From Noviherbaspirillum suwonense (GTDB lineage: Bacteria; Pseudomonadota; Gammaproteobacteria; Burkholderiales; Burkholderiaceae_D): 64,000 nucleotides of DNA. Numbering within the stretch: the stretch's first letter is position 1; each line of letters starts with the position of its first letter. Location of the stretch: the NCBI RefSeq assembly GCF_900182955.1, contig NZ_FXUL01000008.1:1-64000 (forward strand), read 5' to 3'. This document shows, one piece after another, positions 37,153 through 45,742 of the stretch. The notes below the pieces were generated by a model that did no database searches, was not told the origin of the DNA, and worked only from the letters and a program-made list of their open reading frames with translations. A program made the position numbers and the translations under genes.

Positions 37153-37839
37153 ATGAGCAATGTAGAAGTCGCGGTTCCCGTCGCTGCCGGGCGGCTGTTG
37201 CGGGAAACGGTGTATGAACAGATACGGGCGGACATCCTGAGCCTGCGCCTGGCGCCCGGCGCCGAGATGCGCGAGGCGGAACTGGCCGCGCGTTTCGAAG
37301 TGAGCAAGTCGCCGGTGCGCGACGCGCTGATGCGGCTGGAGCGCGAGAACCTGGTCATCACGCTGCCGCGCCAGGGCTATCGGGTCGCGCCGGTGTCGCT
37401 GTCCGACGTGCAGGACATGTTCCACCTGCGCATTGCGCTGGAGCGCGCCTGCATGGAGCGCATCGTGCGCCAGGCCAGCGACGAGCAGCTGGCGTCGCTG
37501 GAGCCGTTCCGCCGCTTCGAGCGCGACGACTGGAGCGCCGGCTTCATCGAGTACAACCGCGCCTTCCACCGCAAGCTGGCGGAAATCGCCGGCAACCCGC
37601 GGATGCGCGACCAGTTGAACAACCTGATCGACCAGATGGAGCGCGCGGTGCTGATGAGCGTGAACCGGGCCACGCAGGGCAGCGGCAACACCAGCGGCCT
37701 GGTCGAGGAACACAGCAGGATGATCGATTCGCTGCAGCAGCGGCAGGCCAAGCGCGCCGAGCGGCAGGCCGAGCAGCATATCGCCGCCGCCGGCAAGCGG
37801 GTCACCGAAGCCATTTCAAGAAGCATCATCGCCGCCTAG
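37153..37839 (+). CDS. GntR family transcriptional regulator (FadR/FCD subfamily)
   Basis: The 228-residue regulator has an N-terminal winged helix (EQIRADILSLRLAPGAEMREAELAARF, then SKSPVRDALMRLERENLV) and a helical FCD ligand domain. Candidate metal-binding residues are in FIEYNRAFHRKLAEIAGNPRM and LVEEHSRMIDSL. It probably controls the divergent ABC operon and itself through the two palindromes. The effector is likely the imported compound or its aldehyde or acid product. The aldehyde dehydrogenase gene follows 45 bases downstream. Confidence 0.9.
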   Translation: MSNVEVAVPVAAGRLLRETVYEQIRADILSLRLAPGAEMREAELAARFEVSKSPVRDALMRLERENLVITLPRQGYRVAPVSLSDVQDMFHLRIALERACMERIVRQASDEQLASLEPFRRFERDDWSAGFIEYNRAFHRKLAEIAGNPRMRDQLNNLIDQMERAVLMSVNRATQGSGNTSGLVEEHSRMIDSLQQRQAKRAERQAEQHIAAAGKRVTEAISRSIIAA

Positions 37840-37884
37840 CGCAAGCCGGCCGCGGCATCCAACTTCACTATAAAAGGAGACACC

Positions 37885-39411
37885 ATGTCAGAGGTCAATA
37901 ACAAAACCGACGTCCGCCTGCGCGGGCTGTTCATCGATGGCCGTGAAGTGCCGGCCAGCCGGCCCGATGTGCTGGACGTGCTCAATCCGGCCACCGGCGA
38001 ACTGCTGGCGCAGATCGGCCACGCCAGCGACGAGGACGTCGACCGCGCGGTGAAGAGCGCCGCGGCGGCGTTCGAGAGCCCGGAATGGTCGGGCATTTCC
38101 AACCGCACCCGCGCCCGGCTGGTCAACAAGCTGGCCGACGTGTTCGAGGCTAACCTCGAGGAGATCTACCATCTGGAGACCCTGAACAACGGCCGCTCGC
38201 TCAACGAGACCCGGGCCCAGGTGTCGCGGCTGCCGGACTTCCTACGCTACAACGCCGGCCTGGCGATTGCCCGCCGCGACGACGTGATCCCGGTCGACGG
38301 CAACTACCTGAACTACACGATACGCACGCCGGTCGGCGTGGTCGGCAATTCGACGCCGTTCAACCATCCGCTGATGATCATGATCAAGAGCCTGGGGCCG
38401 ACGCTGGCGTCCGGCTGCACCACGGTCGTCAAGCCGTCCGAATACACGCCGCTGACCACGCTGCGCCTGGCCCAGCTGTTTGTCGAAGCCGGCCTGCCGC
38501 CGGGCGTGTTCAACGTGATCACCGGCCTCGGCCCGACCACCGGCCGCGCGCTGGCCGAGCATCCGGGCCTGGCCAAATGGGTGCTGACCGGCGGCACCGA
38601 GGCCGGCCGCATCACCGGCGCGCTGGCCGGCAACAACTTCGCGCACCAGACCCTGGAACTGGGCGGCAAGACGCCGGTGCTGGTGTTCGACGATTTCGAC
38701 GTCGACCAGGCAGTCAACTATGCGGCCTTCGGCGGCTTCATCGGCGCCGGTCAGACCTGCATCTGCGGCAGCCGCCAGATCGTCCAGGAAAAGGTCTATG
38801 ACGAATTCGTCGAGAAGCTCGCGGCCAAGGCCAAGTCCATCCGCATCGGCAACCCGATCGACCCGTCCGTGCAGCTCGGGCCGGTGGTGTCGGCGCGCCA
38901 GCAGCAGCGGGTGCTGAACTACATCCGCATCGGCCTGGAGGAAGACGGCGCGCGCCTGGTCGCGGGCGGCCGCGTGCCGGCCGACCCGGCGCTGAAGAAC
39001 GGCTTCTTCGTCGAGCCGACCGTGTTCGCCGATGTCGGCCCCGACATGCGCATCTTCCAGGAAGAAGTGTTCGGCCCCTTCGTGTCGGTGACGAAGTTCG
39101 GCACCGAGGCGGAAGGCATCGCGCTGGCCAACAACTCGCCGTTCGGCCTGGCCGGCGCGATCCGCACCAACAACATCGTCCGCGCCCACCGCGTCGCGGC
39201 CAAGCTGAAATGCGGCATCGTCTGGATCAACGACCATCACCGGCTGGACCCTGCGTCGCCCTGGGGCGGCGTCAAGGATTCGGGCATCGGCCGCGAATGC
39301 GGCACCGAGTCCTTCGACCAGCATTTCGAGACCAAGAGCGTGATGGTGCGCCTGGATGACACGCCGTTCGACTGGTACAAGGACACCGCCAGCCAGCCGC
39401 GTCTGAACTGA
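37885..39411 (+). CDS. NAD(P)-dependent aldehyde dehydrogenase
   Basis: The 508-residue enzyme has the ALDH core: NSTPFNHP with the catalytic Asn, WVLTGGTEAGR, LELGGKTPV with the general base Glu, the nucleophile Cys in GAGQTCICGSR, and EEVFGPFVSV. It oxidises an aldehyde to the acid; the substrate is unknown. AAAGGAG precedes the ATG. Being in the GntR unit and opposite the ABC operon, it probably works on a catabolic intermediate of the imported compound. Confidence 0.92.
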   Translation: MSEVNNKTDVRLRGLFIDGREVPASRPDVLDVLNPATGELLAQIGHASDEDVDRAVKSAAAAFESPEWSGISNRTRARLVNKLADVFEANLEEIYHLETLNNGRSLNETRAQVSRLPDFLRYNAGLAIARRDDVIPVDGNYLNYTIRTPVGVVGNSTPFNHPLMIMIKSLGPTLASGCTTVVKPSEYTPLTTLRLAQLFVEAGLPPGVFNVITGLGPTTGRALAEHPGLAKWVLTGGTEAGRITGALAGNNFAHQTLELGGKTPVLVFDDFDVDQAVNYAAFGGFIGAGQTCICGSRQIVQEKVYDEFVEKLAAKAKSIRIGNPIDPSVQLGPVVSARQQQRVLNYIRIGLEEDGARLVAGGRVPADPALKNGFFVEPTVFADVGPDMRIFQEEVFGPFVSVTKFGTEAEGIALANNSPFGLAGAIRTNNIVRAHRVAAKLKCGIVWINDHHRLDPASPWGGVKDSGIGRECGTESFDQHFETKSVMVRLDDTPFDWYKDTASQPRLN

Positions 39412-39487
39412 CCCGCCCGCTGCGACGATGACTCAATCCATGCCAAGTCATCGCGCAACGAACGACGCCGATGGTTCCGATCTCGTG

Positions 39488-39518
39488 GAGTGTAATAAGC
39501 GCAGCGCATTACACCACT
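39488..39518. repeat. Palindromic intergenic repeat, copy 2
   Basis: GAGTGTAATAAGCGC followed by AGCGCATTACACCACTC forms a long imperfect palindrome. It is one of two copies in the 340-base gap between the aldehyde dehydrogenase and hydrolase genes. The flank AGTCATCGCG before it also occurs in the spacer between copies 4 and 5. Confidence 0.65.
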
Positions 39519-39548
39519 CGCCAATCCGCCACCATCGCCTGTCTGCAG

Positions 39549-39586
39549 CGTACGGTGTAATGCGCTTGCGCCTATTACACCGTACG
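39549..39586. repeat. Palindromic intergenic repeat, copy 3
   Basis: This is the most symmetric copy: perfect 13-base arms CGTACGGTGTAAT / ATTACACCGTACG around GCGCTTGCGCCT. Orientation is opposite to copy 2, separated by 30 bases. No other feature was seen in the rest of the gap (39412-39751) apart from the ribosome binding region before 39752. Confidence 0.7.
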
Positions 39587-39751
39587 GATTTTCATGGCGC
39601 CGTATGCACGGAATGGGTACCGGCCAGGGCAATCGGCACGCCGCCGCCGATGGTCGCGGCCATGCCTTCCCGCGCGTCAAGCCGGGCAAACGCAGCCTGT
39701 AAGCAATCGAACAACAACCGATCAACAATGTCGCATTGAGAAAGGCCTGAA

Positions 39752-40567
39752 ATGAGCGCTGTGATGAATGCCTCCACCCCCCAATTTACCGAGATGCGCC
39801 TGCAGGCGGATGGCGGCGTCGTGGCCGCCCGAAGCGGCGGCGAAGGCGCGCCGATGGTGCTGTTCCATTCGCTGCTGGCCGACGACACGAGCTTCGACCG
39901 GGTCGCGCCCGCGCTGGCCCGGACGCACAAGCTCTTCATCCTGAACCTGCCCGGCTTCGGCGCATCCGACCGGGTCGACGGCGGGCTGGAAGCGGTGGCC
40001 GACCGCGTCGCCGCGGCGATCAGGGCAATGGATCTGGAACAGCCGCCTGTCTTCCTGGGCAATGGCTACGGCGGCTTCGTCGCGCTGATGACGGCGATCC
40101 GCCATCCCGGCCTGGCGTCGAAGCTGGTGCTGGCCGACTGCGGCGCCGCCTTTTCCGAGCCGGGCCGGGCCGCTTTCCGCGGCATGTCGGCGGGCGCGAA
40201 GGAAAAGGGGCTGGCCGGCATATCCGATTTGGCAATGCGCCGCCTGTTCGCGCCGTCCTACCAGGCCGCGCACCCCGAGCTGATCGAGGAACGGCGCGCA
40301 CGCTTCGTCGCCGTCGATCCCCAGACCTTCCACGCCGCCTGCGCCGCATTGTCGACGCTCGACGTGCGGGATCAACTGGCAAAGGTGGCCGTGCCGGCGC
40401 TGGTGCTGGTCGGCGAGCATGACGAGGCGACGCCGCCCGCCATGTCGACCGAGCTCGCGGCCGGCCTGCCCGACGCTAAGCTGGTCGTCCTCCCCGGCTG
40501 CGCGCATGTGCCGCAGCTGCAGGAACCGGAACAGTTCCTGGAGGCGATCAGGGAGTTCGTCGGCTGA
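39752..40567 (+). CDS. Alpha/beta-hydrolase-fold protein lacking the nucleophile serine
   Basis: The 271-residue protein has an alpha/beta-hydrolase layout: oxyanion region VLFHSLLADDTSF, LNLPGFGASDR, acid LVGEHDEATPP and His in PGCAHVPQLQEPEQF. At the elbow it reads FLGNGYGGFVAL, so the serine of GxSxG is glycine. It resembles 3-oxoadipate enol-lactonase-like proteins otherwise. Without the nucleophile it may be inactive, or act by a different chemistry or as a binding protein. It follows the ALDH gene by 340 bases and has its own terminator. Confidence 0.8.
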   Translation: MSAVMNASTPQFTEMRLQADGGVVAARSGGEGAPMVLFHSLLADDTSFDRVAPALARTHKLFILNLPGFGASDRVDGGLEAVADRVAAAIRAMDLEQPPVFLGNGYGGFVALMTAIRHPGLASKLVLADCGAAFSEPGRAAFRGMSAGAKEKGLAGISDLAMRRLFAPSYQAAHPELIEERRARFVAVDPQTFHAACAALSTLDVRDQLAKVAVPALVLVGEHDEATPPAMSTELAAGLPDAKLVVLPGCAHVPQLQEPEQFLEAIREFVG

Positions 40568-40600
40568 CTGTGAGTTGGCCCGCTCCGTCGGGATTCCTGC

Positions 40601-40648
40601 ATGAAGGAAGGACCGCGCTGTGGCGGCGGTTTCTTTCCTTCATTTTTG
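40601..40648 (+). terminator. Rho-independent terminator of the hydrolase gene
   Basis: Outer arms ATGAAGGAA and TTTCCTTCAT pair, with an inner ACCGC/GCGGT stem, and the hairpin is followed by TTTTTG. It starts 33 bases after the stop. Confidence 0.75.
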
Positions 40649-40776
40649 TATGAAGGCGGGTTAATCAGCCGGCACGCTCACGCCAGGAATTAAGGCTCCG
40701 GCTTCGCTGGCGGAATCGTCCGGCGTCATCTGCTGGTTCTTCGGCTTGGACCAGAACGAAAATCCAAATAAAACAT

Positions 40777-41064
40777 TCAGACGACTTCGTAGTGCTCGAC
40801 TGTTGGAAACGGATCGTAAAAGTGATGAAGAAGTTTCTTCCACTCCTGGTATTCTTCAGAGCCTCGGAAGCCGAGCGTGTGATCCTCCAGCGTCTGCCAA
40901 TTCACGAGCAATATATATCGATTCCTTTTTTCCAGGCATCGCTGAAGCTGGTGCGAGACATAACCGTTCATCGACGAAATGATTGCCGATGCTTGTTCGA
41001 AGGCAGCCTCGAAAGACGCCTCCCGACCAGTCCGCACATCGAGTACTGCGACCTCAAGAATCAT
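40777..41064 (-). CDS. Antibiotic-biosynthesis-monooxygenase (ABM) domain protein
   Basis: The 95-residue protein has the dimeric alpha/beta-barrel pattern of ABM proteins: MILEVAVLDVRTGREASFEAAF at the start, MNGYVSHQLQRCLEKRNRYIL in the middle and HHFYDPFPTVEHYEVV at the end. Such small proteins include cofactor-free monooxygenases and decarboxylases, but many have no known activity. The ATG at 41064 has GGGGA upstream; in-frame ATGs further upstream would extend it without similarity. It is last in a leftward operon with the carbamoyltransferase-like and YciI-like genes. Confidence 0.8.
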   Translation of the reverse strand: MILEVAVLDVRTGREASFEAAFEQASAIISSMNGYVSHQLQRCLEKRNRYILLVNWQTLEDHTLGFRGSEEYQEWKKLLHHFYDPFPTVEHYEVV

Positions 41065-41211
41065 CGAATTTCCCCAATTGATCGAATGTGACATCTTGCC
41101 ATCGAAAGCCGTTTCCCAAAATTGCCGGGGCGCTTTCCAAAGCCGGAAATGTATGTCGTGTTCAAACAAGGCTGCAAATAATCGCCGTCCGTTGGAAGAT
41201 TCCAGACCCGG

Positions 41212-42006
41212 CTAGCTTCCCAATGCATATTGCACGATTGCCCTTTGCACAGGCAAAAGAAGGTTCTTCTGCTGGTATCCGACAAAGTTTGGATAGGAAA
41301 GCGGGTCGAAAGAAAGTTCTCGGCCAATTAAGAAAGGCGGCGTTGGTAAAAGCCTGGGATAGCCCATGTGGGCGAGAGCGTCCTCGGTCAATGGGCGGGA
41401 TGGAGCGTCTCCCGCAGCGGGACCGTTATCGGTGATAACGATATCTATCGCAGTCGGCAATGCTTCCGTGAATCGGACGTTCCGCTTTTTCTGGTGAAAT
41501 TGCCGATCACGGACGTGGACGACGCAAAAATCGAGCACGTCCGCGAGTTCGTGCCAGGAATGAAATACATTCGTTGGCGGTCCCCAGAGACATACTTTCG
41601 CACTTGCAATCGGACGCAGCTTCGTTTCGACATAGTAGGCATCTGTCAGCACCTCGCAAGGATGCCCTCGACTCGACATCGCGTTGATGACCGGTCGCCT
41701 CGTCGAGGCCGCAAATTCTGTCAGGCGCTCATGGTCCGACTCGCGGATGACATAGAGATCATAGAAGTCGTCAAGATATCCGGCGAGGTCAGCAGTCCGC
41801 TCGTTTGTTTTCAAAAGGTTCGGCAACTCCGTGAATGCCAGGCCGAGATCACGGAATGCCTGGATAAACGTCGTACGCGTGCGGATGCCATGACCCTGGA
41901 AAGACCACGCGACCGTGCCGGTCATAGTCTTTGGCTGAGTCTTTGCAATATTCCAGATTTCGCACACATCTGCGCTGCCAAGATCTGTGATTTGGAGAAG
42001 GTGCAT
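41212..42006 (-). CDS. Divergent aspartate/ornithine carbamoyltransferase family protein
   Basis: This 264-residue protein is shorter than OTCases (about 310) but follows their order of motifs. IRTRTTFIQAFRDLG (41-55) corresponds to the carbamoyl-phosphate site STRTRxSFE. LYVIRES (84-90) matches the VxR strand. PVINAMSSRGHPCEVLTD (105-122) matches PVINGLTxxxHPCQxLAD. VCLWGPPTNVFHSWHELA (138-155) matches the GDxNNVxxSxxxA helix. The amino-acid side is changed: there is no HCLP and the SMG-type loop cannot be found. It probably binds carbamoyl phosphate but transfers it to an unusual acceptor, or has lost activity. It sits between YciI-like and ABM genes. Confidence 0.75.
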   Translation of the reverse strand: MHLLQITDLGSADVCEIWNIAKTQPKTMTGTVAWSFQGHGIRTRTTFIQAFRDLGLAFTELPNLLKTNERTADLAGYLDDFYDLYVIRESDHERLTEFAASTRRPVINAMSSRGHPCEVLTDAYYVETKLRPIASAKVCLWGPPTNVFHSWHELADVLDFCVVHVRDRQFHQKKRNVRFTEALPTAIDIVITDNGPAAGDAPSRPLTEDALAHMGYPRLLPTPPFLIGRELSFDPLSYPNFVGYQQKNLLLPVQRAIVQYALGS

Positions 42007-42048
42007 TTGAAGCGAAAAAACAATAATCGGGGCAATAAAACCGAACGC

Positions 42049-42342
42049 TCACAGCGTCACTGAAATTTCCGGCAACGCTTTTCCCCATTGGAGAAGCTTG
42101 TAATTTCGTTTGCTATGCACGAAATACGGATCCTGCTCCACTAGCCGGATTGCACATTCTCTCGGCATGGGCGCCAATATCCACAGGCCGCCACCGAATG
42201 GTGAATCAGGACTTTCACGCAGTCCGCCTGCAAGCAGGATTTCGGCCTGGTTTTCCCTGAGGTAGGCGAAATGATGCGCCTCATAATCTAGCCGGACCTT
42301 GGTCATAACAGGTAAATCTTCAAAGATAACGACCCAGCGCAT
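42049..42342 (-). CDS. YciI-like protein (YCII family)
   Basis: The 97-residue protein has the ferredoxin-like YCII pattern MRWVVIFEDLPVMTKVR, HFAYLRENQAEILLAGGL and the ending VEQDPYFVHSKRNYKLLQWGKAL, with the family's His/Asp pair. Family members include a 5-chloro-2-hydroxymuconate dehydrochlorinase, but most are uncharacterised. It is the first gene of the small leftward operon, 42 bases before the carbamoyltransferase-like gene. Confidence 0.85.
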   Translation of the reverse strand: MRWVVIFEDLPVMTKVRLDYEAHHFAYLRENQAEILLAGGLRESPDSPFGGGLWILAPMPRECAIRLVEQDPYFVHSKRNYKLLQWGKALPEISVTL

Positions 42343-42461
42343 TCTGCAGCCTTTTCAACTCCACGTAAGCGATGAAGTGTAGGCTTGTATTATTTTTCCG
42401 GCAACAAGATAATCGACCCAGAACGCCAATCAATTAATTCTCGGAATCAGCTTATTTAGAG

Positions 42462-43199
42462 GTGTGCTTTATTGTGACGGATTTCACCGCGCTCAAAGGA
42501 GCAAGCATCCTTTTCGATCTAGACGGAACCTTGGTGGAGTCAGCTCCGGATTTGATCGCAGCGCTAAACTCGGTCCTTATTGCAGAAGAACTGAAACCGT
42601 TACTACTCGAAGAAGCCCGGCCATTTATTAGCCGTGGCGCCTGGTGGTTGTTGGAGTGGAGTATCGCGAGAGCCGCTATGCCAGTGCCGGCGACTTTCGC
42701 AGCAACGCTTTTCGAGCGCTTTATTGTCTATTACAGCGCCCATATAGCGGATAACAGCCATCCGTTTGCCGGTGTGATTGCCGCGCTAGCTGTTCTGAAG
42801 GCAGCAGGCGCGAAGCTCGTCGTTTGCACCAACAAACCGACCGCCCTTTCGCGCAGCCTGCTGACCAAGCTTGGCATGGTCGACATGTTCGATGACATCC
42901 TGGGCATTGACGCCGTGACGGCGGCAAAGCCGGATGCAGCACACCTGATTGAAGCTGTCCGGGCCGTAGGCGGAAATTTAAACAGGGCGATCATGGTGGG
43001 CGATGCCGGGCCGGATGCAGGCGCCGCACGTGCCGCAGGAATTCCCCTCATCCTGGTTGACTTCGGCTATTCGGAAATTCCCGCCATTCAACTCGCGCCG
43101 GACATACTCCTGCGCCATTTCGGTGACCTGGTGGATGCGTGCCTGACGCTGCTGGACAGCGCGCGTGTTGATTCCAGCACTGCCGGAATTTCAGCCTGA
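42462..43199 (+). CDS. HAD-superfamily phosphatase, phosphoglycolate-phosphatase-like
   Basis: The protein of about 245 residues has HAD motif I FDLDGTLVES, motif II VVCTNKP, a motif III lysine in AAKPDAAH and motif IV MVGDAGPDAGAARAAG, with a helical cap typical of Gph-type enzymes. It starts at a GTG; a second GTG four codons later is better spaced from AGAGG and may be the true start. It could dephosphorylate phosphoglycolate or a product of the divergent carbamoyltransferase-like operon, 119 bases away. Confidence 0.87.
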   Translation: MCFIVTDFTALKGASILFDLDGTLVESAPDLIAALNSVLIAEELKPLLLEEARPFISRGAWWLLEWSIARAAMPVPATFAATLFERFIVYYSAHIADNSHPFAGVIAALAVLKAAGAKLVVCTNKPTALSRSLLTKLGMVDMFDDILGIDAVTAAKPDAAHLIEAVRAVGGNLNRAIMVGDAGPDAGAARAAGIPLILVDFGYSEIPAIQLAPDILLRHFGDLVDACLTLLDSARVDSSTAGISA

Positions 43200-43233
43200 A
43201 GGATTTTTTCAATATCTATTTCCGTCTGAAACG

Positions 43234-44058
43234 TCACTCCGGCGTTAGCTCAATCGCGCCTGCCGGGCTCGTGTTTCGATCGGATACCGGCGGCAGTATC
43301 GTCAGCTTGAGATCGGGTCGGCCCTGGAGCTGGAGCGTTATCTGCTCGTACACCACGCGTCCCGCGGTTGGATGCATGAAGGCCCTGATGCCGCCTTCTC
43401 TGGCTACTACCTCCTGCGCATTCCAGAACTGCGAGAACTCTTCGCTCGTTCGCTGCAGCATGGCGATCAGGTCCCTGACAGGCGGGTCATCTTTTCCCTT
43501 TCCGCATTCCGCCCGGAATTCGGCGACCAGCCGCCTTGCGCGTTCGTGCCAGTCCATGACGAATGTTTTGGCGGAATCCTGCAGGAACATGAATTGCAGC
43601 AGATTGCGGGTGGCGTCGGGGACATCATGTCCGAGCCAGACCGCGAACAGCTGAGCCGCCTGGTCATTCCATGCGACGGCATTCCACTGGCGGTCCAGCA
43701 CGTATGCCGGCGCCGCTATCACGCCGACGAGCGTTGAAATTTCTCCGGCCTTTGCATCTGCCAGGGTTTTCACACGCGCAGCCGGATCGAGCTTGTCGGC
43801 GAGTCCGAAGAGATAACTGCGCTCGGCTTCCGACAGCCGGAGCGCGGTGGCGAGGCGGGCAAGCGTCTTTGCCGACGCCGATACGGGCCGACCCTGCTCC
43901 AGCCAGGTAATCCAGGTCGCGCTTACGCCGCAGAGAACTGCGAGTTCTTCACGCCTCAGCCCGGGTGTTCGGCGACGTTCGCCGGCCGGAAGTCCGATGG
44001 AATCCGGGGTAATTCGCTCGCGGTGAACGCGAACGAATACGCCAAGTTCGCTGGTCAT
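43234..44058 (-). CDS. XRE-type regulator with MmyB-like ligand-binding domain
   Basis: The 274-residue protein has an N-terminal helix-turn-helix (TPGLRREELAVLCGVSATWITWLEQGR) and a C-terminal PAS-like MmyB domain (PAYVLDRQWNAVAWNDQAAQLF to HPTAGRVVYEQITLQL). Such regulators are usually divergent from the gene they control. Here that is the methyltransferase at 44185, with a 126-base A+T-rich gap. Regulators of this kind in actinobacteria bind fatty acids or similar ligands. Confidence 0.9.
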   Translation of the reverse strand: MTSELGVFVRVHRERITPDSIGLPAGERRRTPGLRREELAVLCGVSATWITWLEQGRPVSASAKTLARLATALRLSEAERSYLFGLADKLDPAARVKTLADAKAGEISTLVGVIAAPAYVLDRQWNAVAWNDQAAQLFAVWLGHDVPDATRNLLQFMFLQDSAKTFVMDWHERARRLVAEFRAECGKGKDDPPVRDLIAMLQRTSEEFSQFWNAQEVVAREGGIRAFMHPTAGRVVYEQITLQLQGRPDLKLTILPPVSDRNTSPAGAIELTPE

Positions 44059-44184
44059 TGATGGGTCTGCCTGATGGTGAACTGGTGGCTTTTATACCAG
44101 GATAAGTTGTCATATTGTAATAGCATAAAGCCACGGATAAGCTGTTGCCGGCAAGATGTTCAAACCGATTGACAGGAGCAGCTT

Positions 44185-44910
44185 ATGGCAGCAACGACCA
44201 ATGACAGCGCGAGCAAGTTCGATCTTTCACGCGCAGGCGAATACGAGCTGCAAAGCCGCATTGCCCTTGCCGGCTATGACGCATGCCACGAACTGAGCGC
44301 CTGCATGCTCTCTGCGCACCTTGGAACGCAAGGCGCTGCGAACGTGCTGGTTGTCGGTGCCGGCGGTCCGGCGCAGGAGATCACGAAGGCCGGCTTGCTG
44401 CAGCCGGACTGGCGCTTTACGGCCGTCGACCCGTCCGAGCCTATGCTGGAAATCGCCCGTGCCCGGGTTGCCGGCGCGGGGATGGCGGAGCGCACGCAGC
44501 TCATCCTGGGCAGGGTCGAAGACTTGCCCGATGGGCCCGCGTTTGACGCGGCGACCCTGGTCGGCGTTCTCCACCACTTGCCGGGCAGTGAACCAAAGCG
44601 CGGAATACTCCAGGCGATCTCGTCCCGTCTCAAGCCCGGCGCGCCGCTGATCCTGGCTGGCAATCATCGCGCTTACGCCAGCGAGCCGCTGATGTTGAAG
44701 GCCTGGGGCGAACGCTGGCGCATGCAGGGCGCGACAGCGGACGAGGTGAAGGCCAAGCTCGGCAGGATCCTGCAGGGCGCCGATCCGCCGCATTCCGAAG
44801 CAGCCGTGTTCGCTTTGTTGAGCGATAGCGGATTCGAAGCGCCGCAGCGATTCTTTTCCAGCTTGTTCTGGGGCGCCTGGATTGCGTTCCGGGCAGGCCG
44901 GCCGAACTGA
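44185..44910 (+). CDS. Class I SAM-dependent methyltransferase
   Basis: The 241-residue protein has motif I VLVVGAGGPAQEITKAGL, an acidic second strand VDPSEPMLEIARARV, and the post-motif DAATLVGVLHHLPGSEPKRGIL. That is the order of small-molecule methyltransferases (Methyltransf_11/25). AGGAG lies six bases before the ATG. The substrate is unknown; the adjacent divergent XRE-MmyB regulator probably controls it. Confidence 0.88.
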   Translation: MAATTNDSASKFDLSRAGEYELQSRIALAGYDACHELSACMLSAHLGTQGAANVLVVGAGGPAQEITKAGLLQPDWRFTAVDPSEPMLEIARARVAGAGMAERTQLILGRVEDLPDGPAFDAATLVGVLHHLPGSEPKRGILQAISSRLKPGAPLILAGNHRAYASEPLMLKAWGERWRMQGATADEVKAKLGRILQGADPPHSEAAVFALLSDSGFEAPQRFFSSLFWGAWIAFRAGRPN

Positions 44911-45120
44911 AATCTTCAGCCAACGCCGGTCGCCGGGGATCGGCAGGAATGGCGGGTGGGGGCAGGCAGCGGCCCGGTGAAACCGGGCACGGTTGATTCG
45001 CCACCCCGCTCGCCACTCCACTGCTCCCACGCATCGAAGCATCAACGGTTTTTTAAAAGCCCGGCGCCCGGGACCGAAACGGATTGCCATTGGCATTCCG
45101 GTTAAAAGTTCCGTAATCAC

Positions 45121-45531
45121 TCAGTGCTGCACCAAGAGCACTCTTTCAATCCTGTCCTCCGCATCGAAATGCACATCCAGGCTGTCCAGATCGATACGCA
45201 GACCACTGCACATGCCGAGCGCGTATCCATACACATGCATTCGTTTAATGTCGGGAGCGCCCAGCAATGCCTCGACACGCGATTTCGGCAGACCGACGCG
45301 GAGGATATTGACCCGCATGTCTGCCGCCATGCCTCCCCGATAACAGGAGACGTCGCCAGTCCGCAGGTTCAGCTTCTTCCATGCCGCCTCATTGAAACCG
45401 GACGTCCGGAAAATGCCGCCGCTATAGAGCCAGTATTGCCAGCCTGCGTAAAGGACGGCAAACAGCGCGATGCAGACGATGATGGCTGCTGCCCGCTGCG
45501 GCCAAGTTTTTGAGCGTGAGGATACATGCAT
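45121..45531 (-). CDS. Hypothetical membrane-anchored protein
   Basis: The 136-residue protein has a single N-terminal membrane helix (about 13-31) and a periplasmic part with ILRVGLPKSRVEALLGAPD. That phrase is like the SmpA/BamE-type turn, where a small domain binds other envelope proteins. Two cysteines (SCYRGG and GMCSGL) could form a disulfide. No strong ribosome binding site is seen. Function unknown. Confidence 0.6.
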   Translation of the reverse strand: MHVSSRSKTWPQRAAAIIVCIALFAVLYAGWQYWLYSGGIFRTSGFNEAAWKKLNLRTGDVSCYRGGMAADMRVNILRVGLPKSRVEALLGAPDIKRMHVYGYALGMCSGLRIDLDSLDVHFDAEDRIERVLLVQH

Positions 45532-45742
45532 CAGCGTGGAGGTTTTATCGTGACAGCAACGCTTTCGGAAATCGGATCGGTCGCCGGGGTACGGTCGCTG
45601 CCTGGCGTCGACTGCTAGACTCGTCGCAGTTGTCCCTATGGCGGCGAGAATATGCCAGGCGCAAGCAGCCTGTTCCTTCTTGGCTCATGGCCTGCCGGGG
45701 GAATGGGCTCGATGCAAAACGGACCGATGCGTTTCGCGAAGG

